Origin: Bolinopsis microptera
Lineage: Eukaryota > Ctenophora > Tentaculata > Lobata > Bolinopsidae
NCBI RefSeq assembly: GCF_026151205.1
Contig: NC_087073.1
Span: 2,528,501 to 2,592,500 of the forward strand
Direction of reading: 5' to 3'
Length of the DNA stretch: 64,000 nucleotides
Of this stretch, positions 59,301 to 64,000 are shown in pieces; position 1 is the first letter of the stretch; the number at the start of each line of letters is the position of its first letter. A model generated the notes under the pieces. The model made no database searches and was not told the origin of the DNA. It saw nothing but the letters and a program-made list of their open reading frames with translations. Both the position numbers and the translations under genes were made by a program.

Positions 59301-61794
59301 TGAGAAAGAGAAAGTGAATGTTACATCTCTTGTAAACTAGCACTGAGAAAGAGAAAGTGAATGTTGCATCTCTTGTAGAATTGCACTGAGAAAGAGAAAG
59401 TGAATGTTACATCTCTTGCAGACTAGCACTGAGAAAGAGAAAGTAAATGCTACATATCTTGTAGACTAGCACTGAGAAAGAGAAAGTGAATGTTACATTG
59501 GGCTCAAAGTGAAAGTGATCTTATCTGATACATTTACTACTTTATATCATACGAATCGAATACTCGCTAGGCTTTACACCGACCTATTTTAAATAAATCC
59601 TAGTGATCCATAGCCATAATACCAAAGAGCACTTGTTATTCTTATTTACTAAGAGAAGGTCTGGTTTAGACTTAATGACTAGTGGAAGTGACATTAGCTC
59701 AGACAAGTCCGGCCTATTGAAGAGTTGTCTGGCTACTTGACCGCACCAACCTCTATTATCAGTAATACTGTTCGACAAGCAATAGGGTTAAATGTAATAA
59801 TACTCCCAGACTACTGTTAACTCACCCAGCAAGAGGGAGATAGCGAACAGGACTGTTAGCGAGCCCATAAGAATGTAGATAAGACCTAGTTCATCTTCAG
59901 TGGAGGTCGTTTCGCCCTCCACTGCCACCCCATCGTCATCATAGTCTGTAAAAGATAATTTTAGTAAAAGATTAAACGAATTTTGTCTGCAATTGAGTGA
60001 AGCGAGCTGAGCCTTGACTTGAAGTATGGACTAGGCTCATATTTCACAAATCGTAGTAGTAGGTCCCAGAGAAGTTGCAAAAGTTGTTAAAAAAGCATTT
60101 AACACTGATAATTTACAATGCTAAACGGTAATAAGATGGTAAAGATGAAGAAGACATAATGCAGTAATGTATAATATCAGATGTCCACTGGGAATGAATA
60201 TTACAGACAGCAATCTTCAGTCAATATTGTTAAATGTTGACAAAAATGCTCGTCTTGAGCAATGAGCACCAAAGGTCACCATTTTCTTACAAAGATGGTT
60301 TCTCTATCAGCACTCAGTCAGCCTAATAGTAAGCTATGTTTTGTCTATCAGTCCACTGGTATTCTGTGATATTTCAACTTTTAACTTTGAGTGACAGCTC
60401 CAGTAATTTTGCGGACTATTTTATTTCCACTGTAGTATCAATCCATGAAACTATAACCCAGTGTAGAATACAGGCTACACTTCACATGTGGAGGTATTTA
60501 GACAGCTATTTACATAGTTACACTGGGTTTCCTGGTGCGTACTCTCAAAACCAGACACCTCGATTATCCCTTACATGGGCATCGAGACGAACCTGACAGC
60601 TCAGCCTTACTATTGATAGAAAAATCCTCATTTTACGTCTTCACTGTCTCATATATATTGGTCACGGGCAGTATAATTTAGTTATGTGTGTTATCTACTC
60701 TTTTGGAAATTAAAGGATTCTCTACAAAATACACTATTTTGTAGTGTATACCCTGAGCAAAGTGCAAGTGTTACCGTGGAAACCAGGGTACAGTGTTACC
60801 ATGGAAAATATGGTTTCCATAGTAACACTGTACTGTACTATAGTTTCCATGGTTGCGCCAGTCAGAACAATGTATCTGAACCACATGACACAAACCGAAA
60901 AATTAAAACATAGTTTCGGTGCCGCGTACATAAGCCAACCAATCAGAATACAGTATGATATCATGTGACCAACCTGAAACTGACTCTATGGTAATGTCGT
61001 CAGTAGATTTACTCTGCATCTCCGACAGTATCACATGATTGTCGGGTATCTTTTCAGCACTGTTGCAGAAATTCTCACTACAGCACTGTACTTTGAACGG
61101 TCGTTCTGTGTGCTGCCTGAAATAATAAACTTTTTATATAATGTAATAAGATGTTACAATAAGATGCGCATGCTATGATCATTGACTATTTTAATCCATC
61201 GTTAATTCTTGGCCATTTAGCTTATAGTTTGATTTTGAGCAATATAAGACTTATTGAACCAATAATTTTGGACTTCTATTTCCTCTAGGCTCTAACCTTT
61301 GCAAAATAAATTTCGGGGGCTAATGTAGATATTGAAATACAACTTAAAAGCTTAACATAAGACATGAAATTGATGTTTTTAAGCCCAAACAATCAACAGG
61401 ATGAGTTTGAAAATACGAAGTATAAGTTTGGATGAAAATAAACTCACGTGTTACAAGCTAAGATGGCTTGGTTAGTACAGCTTCTGTATGTGTACTGTTT
61501 GTTGTCTTCATCAAGGCTGAACTTCACAAAGCATCGCGTGTTGTTGTTGGTGATGTCGATTTTACAAGTGCCTTTCTGGCATGTGTCGCACTGGCATGTT
61601 CGGATAGAATCTTTTCTCGTGTTCTCGTCTGCAACCAATTCAAACTTATAGGGTTTATCTGAATCTATATGGCGTATAACAGAATCTATTTTTGAGATGG
61701 ACTCGGCAGTAATGGGTGTGACGTATTTCAAACCTTGGCTAAGAGCAGATATCCAAAGAATGTAAAGCAGGATTATAGTCACTCGGAGCAGCAT
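44331..61794 (-). CDS. Activin/TGF-beta type I receptor Ser/Thr kinase, 11 exons, 587 aa
   Basis: Exons (5' to 3'): 61794-61448, 61116-60974, 59945-59826, 59170-59027, 58919-58825, 58332-58176, 57066-56863, 53259-53100, 50075-49951, 46549-46413, 44462-44331. Signal peptide [17 protein letters not shown]. Cys-rich ectodomain ending CCSENFCN (127-134). One membrane helix (about 183-206). GS box SFGSGSG (about 248-254) followed by QRTIARQI. Kinase: GKGRFGE (277-283), IAVKIF (Lys297), HRDMKSKN (411-418), DLG (431-433), MAPE (459-462). The L45 loop ADNKDRG (330-336) matches ALK4/5/7 (ADNKDNG), predicting SMAD2/3 signalling rather than the BMP class (ADIKGTG). Exon 7 ends with a novel 14-15-residue insert before KPAIAHRD. 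Start chosen because it opens the signal peptide. Minisatellites straddle the exon 4 acceptor and exon 7 donor. Confidence 0.92.
44523..44600. repeat. Copy of the TA-TIR terminal repeat in the last receptor intron
   Basis: CTGGGCGGCGCTCAGCCTGT then CATTCCACC, ending with CCTGGGGTCCTCAGGTAA, a diverged copy of the terminal and subterminal repeat of the 7.9-9.75 kb element. Confidence 0.65.
46486..46612 (-). repeat. 69-bp-period partial duplication of receptor exon 10 across its acceptor
   Basis: 46,486-46,521 (exon) and 46,555-46,590 (intron) are identical over 36 bp. The intronic copy, upstream in gene sense, reads [12 protein letters not shown] but is preceded by EE then a stop. It ends only about 5 nt before the real TTTCAG acceptor at 46,550. 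Confidence 0.9.
47118..47215. repeat. 41-bp tandem duplication of the CCAAT/CACGTG repeat family
   Basis: Two copies of GATTGGTTGGTTTGTGCCAC followed by GTGGTGCTGATGCTGTGTCC, then a third partial. Same family as inverted copies at 49.2-61 kb. Confidence 0.85.
47530..49248 (+). mobile_element. LINE F: 5'-truncated CR1-like LINE in a receptor intron, antisense
   Basis: RT sequence starts around [17 protein letters not shown] (47,550), just after three copies of GAACATGCTCTTCT, and has a frame change near 47,600. It then runs open to 48,872. The 3' UTR ends in an A-run at about 49,236-49,248. It sits between receptor exons 9 and 10 on the opposite strand and is spliced out as intron. Confidence 0.75.
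47615..48872 (+). pseudogene. LINE F reverse transcriptase, N-terminally truncated
   Basis: Reads [37 protein letters not shown] and [13 protein letters not shown] (YADD), then [18 protein letters not shown] and a thumb/connection to the stop after [10 protein letters not shown]. The endonuclease and first RT motifs are missing, so it is a dead copy although the remaining 400 codons are open, suggesting a young insertion. RT sequence is closest to LINE B among the elements here. Confidence 0.8.
49701..49742. repeat. Perfect 42-bp palindrome
   Basis: Centred at 49,721/49,722 on TTTAAA; each arm is 21 bp (arm includes GTAGTGTTGTAATTAGTTT). Located in receptor intron 9, 250 nt from exon 9. Confidence 0.9.
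51118..51380 (+). mobile_element. 3'-UTR relic of the LINE D family
   Basis: Aligns along its length with 27,625-27,945: shared landmarks CACCCGCACA, CAGACCT-TATCTAATGTA, TGTAATGGG-CCAA, GTAGTTCACTAT, GATTCTATTTTAT and TGTACTCTGTAAA. No coding part, so a severely 5'-truncated copy in receptor intron 8. Confidence 0.75.
51462..51572 (-). ncRNA. tRNA-like (SINE head?) sequence
   Basis: The minus strand shows an A-box-like TGGTAAAGTGATAGC and, about 62 nt later, a perfect B-box GGTTCGAACCC. The spacing fits only a class II or degenerate tRNA. I cannot fold a full cloverleaf, so a tRNA-derived SINE is more likely than a tRNA gene. Confidence 0.3.
52386..52493. repeat. 13-bp minisatellite, about 8 copies
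   Basis: Tandem GGTGGGAACTAGA with G/A variants in receptor intron 8. Confidence 0.9.
53013..53083. repeat. Imperfect inverted repeat near receptor exon 8 donor
   Basis: AATAACAACAATC ... TTAATATTACTTCTTT pairs with AAAGAAGTAGTATTAAG ... GATTGTTGTTATT; the left arm has a 7-nt insertion. It lies 17-87 nt downstream (gene sense) of the exon 8 donor, so a pre-mRNA stem-loop is possible. Confidence 0.75.
53697..53985. repeat. GGTTGCTAGG minisatellite with higher-order units
   Basis: Alternating units CTAGGCCACTAAGGTACA and CTAGGGTACA joined by GGTTG, arranged in larger repeats, in receptor intron 7. Confidence 0.88.
54312..54335. repeat. Poly-C run (24 C)
   Basis: Homopolymer in receptor intron 7; probably length-variable. 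Confidence 0.85.
55040..56051. repeat. 27-bp minisatellite, about 37 copies
   Basis: Unit AACTAGCAGTGTTTACCT + CCCTTCACA. Because 27 is 9 codons and no unit has a stop, the plus strand is open for over 350 codons (FTSLHKLAV repeated), but it is intronic and antisense to the receptor. On the gene strand each unit contains GGGAGGTAAAC, a donor-like site. Confidence 0.95.
56108..56242. repeat. 67-bp direct tandem duplication
   Basis: Two adjacent copies beginning GTGAAACTGGTTTAATCACA and ending GTACAGAGATAACA. Confidence 0.9.
56719..56884 (-). repeat. 46-bp minisatellite copied from receptor exon 7 end and donor
   Basis: Four copies, the first (gene sense) being the real exon end. Each contains CACTGTACCTCAG|GTAAATA on the gene strand, i.e. 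21 nt of exon plus 25 nt of intron. A weaker fifth copy is near 56,665. Confidence 0.92.
57174..57265. repeat. 46-bp direct tandem duplication
   Basis: Two copies of TTAGAGGTCCTCTAAAATGT followed by GATGTCTGAAGAGAGCCAGT in receptor intron 6. Confidence 0.9.
59147..59498 (-). repeat. 43-bp minisatellite copied from receptor exon 4 acceptor
   Basis: Eight copies including the authentic one. Gene-strand unit: pyrimidine tract TTCACTTTCTCTTTCTCAG followed by TGCTAGTCTACAAGAGATGT, the first 20 exon bases. The array extends upstream into intron 3, giving eight tandem acceptors. Confidence 0.92.
60770..60860. repeat. Inverted repeat with GTTACCATGGAAA arms
   Basis: AGTGTTACCATGGAAA and TTTCCATAGTAACACT flank a short loop at about 60,800-60,832; outer GTGGAAACCAGGGTACAGT and ACTGTACTGTACTATAGTTTCC add imperfect pairing. 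Fold-back element in receptor intron 2. Confidence 0.7.
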
Positions 61795-62544
61795 TCTCTT
61801 CACTTTACACAACTTAACATTCTGAATTGTGAAGATTGTTGAATTGTTCAAAGAAACTTTCAAATAATTATGCATTGTGTTTGTCAATTTGCTCACAAAA
61901 CGAATGATTATCACATATGCACAACTGCACAAATGGTATTGAATTGAAATCTGATGAATGATTATAAAATGAGCATACATTGCATTTGTGTAAGTTCTCT
62001 CTCAATATATTATATTATATCAATAACTTCTTCACTTTAATATCTCAAATTATCAATAAAAATTGTTGTTTCTGTCTGTATGCCGATTGGGTGTGTGCAC
62101 ATTGGGTAAAATAACACATTACACTCAGGGTAGCCATGGTTTCTCTCTCTCTCTGTTCTGGTCAACGGTTTCTGGCCTCTTACGATAAAGATGGAGGCCT
62201 TCTCGCCGTGCCCACAGAATGCAACTCCTGCTAGCTGCATTCCAGGACTCCCAAAGTATATACGAAATCATAAAATAATAAATATCAATGCAATTAGTAG
62301 CCATGGTTTACTGCAAGATATCTATGGAATTGCATGTGCATTTTAATTTTCTGTAAATTGCGCAAAATATTGACCAGACATGTGCAAATTCGGTGAACAT
62401 TTGTTAATTGAAATGGAACATAGTACAGCAGCCAAATAAAATCTAAGATAAACCTTTAATAATATATAATACGAAAATAGAGAATAACATCACCTAATTA
62501 TTATAAGGACATTATTATTAGACATAACTGAAACAAACTCTATT

Positions 62545-62783
62545 CGGATGTCAAGAACTCTTGAGACAGTTCTAAGTTTCAAAGTTAAATTATAAGGATT
62601 TAAGAAAGATATGATTTTTAAAAGTTTTGTGAATGAATGTTATTTTTGGAATATTTCCAAAGAAGTATTAGGAAAAATTGATGCAACCAATCATGTTTTA
62701 AATAACAAAGAAAAGCATAATGAATATCTTAGCTTTAATCCCCATGATGCTCAAAAGCGTTTTATTAACTTATATACTATATA
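62545..62783 (+). mobile_element. LINE A-family relic (3' end of ORF2)
   Basis: GATGTCAAGAACT then a nonsense-interrupted frame matching LINE A from 13,719: YFWN(I/V)S(K/N)EVLGKI, NKE-HNEYL and KRFINLY followed by a stop at the same place. A second bit at 62,858-62,925 (MWESKWLLKFNPTK) matches LINE A around 13,060. Both lie upstream of the receptor gene. Confidence 0.8.
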
Positions 62784-63165
62784 GTGGTGGAAAACATAAT
62801 CAATTGCATTTTTACTTGGTCGCTGTACCTACTACCTAGCTTCAATTTATAACTAGAGATGTGGGAGAGTAAATGGCTTTTAAAGTTTAATCCTACTAAG
62901 TATTCAGTAATGCATTTAGATTAGAGTGGTTCATTTTACCAAAAGTTGTTCAAATAATTAGAAATCATATCTTATTAGTTGCTCTATAGGGTCAGGAACG
63001 ACCAAAAAATTTTTTTTGACTCTAGTGTTCCGGATATGGTCCGCACATGAGACGCCCATTTTTATAGCGTTTCTTATACAGGTAAAATTGTCTAAATCGT
63101 CAATTTAGTCATGAAGGAGTATGGAAGGAGTTCTGAATGTGTGCTCCTCTAATATAAACAGTAGA

Positions 63166-63311
63166 AAATGGTTAACTTTAGTCGAGGTCTCAGGTCTCTA
63201 CAATGTCGGGAAGTTCCTGCAGGAGTTTGCGCATTGCCCTGAAGCGCGGGATTCACTGCGCCAAAAGTGAAGGTCGTAGAGACATGAGACCTTGACTAAA
63301 GTTAACCATTT
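63166..63311. mobile_element. 146-bp fold-back (MITE-like) element
   Basis: The 36-bp arms are reverse complements with two mismatches: AAATGGTTAACTTTAGTCGA ... GGTCTCTAC on the left, GTAGAGACATGAGACC ... TTAACCATTT on the right, with a GC-rich centre. No ORF. Confidence 0.75.
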
Positions 63312-63679
63312 CATACCATTACTATAGGAGTGTGACACTTTCAGAGTCCTTATATGACTTAATCGTCAATTATATTAATTTTACCTGTTAAAATATATCA
63401 TCTTTAACTGATATCAATTTAGTTTAACACTGTTAGCTTTAGAAAAGAAAATAATGCTTCACACCAAACTTACACACAGCATAAAGAAATACAAAAAGAT
63501 TCCAAATTGAACTTTGATTATATCCTGGGACTGGTTATCATTTCTCGATTGTTCTCCATTCTCCAATGCAGTCAGAAAGTTCAGATTTAGGTAGACTTGG
63601 TTTTCGAATCTTCATATGTTCAGAAGTAGGCCAGAAGGGGTTTGGTTACCAGAGGAATTGAATATCTTCGTGGAACAAG

Positions 63680-63865
63680 GAAATTAATGAGGTCTTCGTT
63701 GATTTCTTCATAACTCGTCACTGACAGGATGAGTATTGACGAGATCCACTGATTATTTCATAGATCGTCATTGATAGGATCAGTATTAATGAGATCGAAT
63801 GATTATTTGATAGCTCGTAACTAACTGGATCAGCATAACATGACTAACGACTAACGAGGTCCAGT
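63680..63865. repeat. Diverged ~51-bp tandem repeat, 3 copies
   Basis: Each unit runs GAGATCnAnTGATTATTTnATAG-type sequence, CTCGT(C/A)A(C/T)T and GGATCAGTATnA. Near the window end; 63,312-63,679 holds no recognised gene. Confidence 0.65.
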
Positions 63866-64000
63866 GATATCTTGCTGAATGCTGATTCGTCAAGGTCAGT
63901 AAATAACTATAAATATCGAAAAAATTTGCTTACAAATTACAGAGTGCAAATGCCTTCTTCACAACTATCGGCTATGAACGGAACAGATGAATCTCTTCTT

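Overview
This is a eukaryotic, animal nuclear window. Genes are split by GT-AG introns and encode an activin/TGF-beta type I receptor, a major vault protein, a MIF-like tautomerase and a TBC RabGAP. The DNA is AT-rich and crowded with non-LTR retrotransposons of CR1-like and RTE-like type plus a Penelope-like fragment. Such a gene and repeat set fits an invertebrate (a non-bilaterian such as a cnidarian, or a spiralian). I cannot name the species from sequence alone. Layout: 0.8-4.8 kb, minus strand, complete 9-exon TBC-domain RabGAP. 4.8-9.8 kb, mostly noncoding, with one transposon-like ORF (6,999-7,538) and a TA-flanked terminal-inverted-repeat element (7,907-9,753). 9.9-28 kb is a retrotransposon nest. 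LINE A (CR1-like, ORF2 frameshifted) is followed by an RTE-like LINE on the minus strand that was split in its reverse transcriptase by insertion of LINE B. LINE B is a near-intact CR1-like element with a PHD/SGNH-esterase ORF1 and an ORF2 that starts with its own zinc finger. Next come a telomere-like tract and LINE D, itself split by a Penelope-like GIY-YIG fragment with an 11-bp target duplication. 28.1-43.0 kb, plus strand: a 3-exon MIF-like gene, a 14-exon major vault protein gene carrying one apparent 1-base frameshift, and a 6-exon gene of unknown function. 44.3-61.8 kb, minus strand: an 11-exon activin/TGF-beta-class type I receptor whose introns hold LINE F, LINE relics and many minisatellites. 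61.8-64 kb: LINE A-family relics and hairpin elements. The genes do not form one pathway. Most striking observations: (1) In three different host genes, tandem duplications or minisatellites straddle splice junctions, so donors or acceptors are repeated in register (TBC exon 3 donor; vault exon 4 donor with 19 copies; vault exon 9 acceptor; receptor exon 4 acceptor with 8 copies; receptor exon 7 donor with 4 copies; receptor exon 10 acceptor). This looks like intron growth or intron sliding by tandem duplication. (2) A 35-nt leader, 33/35 identical, sits at the 5' ends of two otherwise divergent LINEs and may be a captured spliced leader or a shared promoter module. (3) The nested insertions can be read to the base because the interrupted reading frames rejoin. 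All exon structures were hand-derived from reading frame, splice consensus and remembered family sequences; no database search was run.
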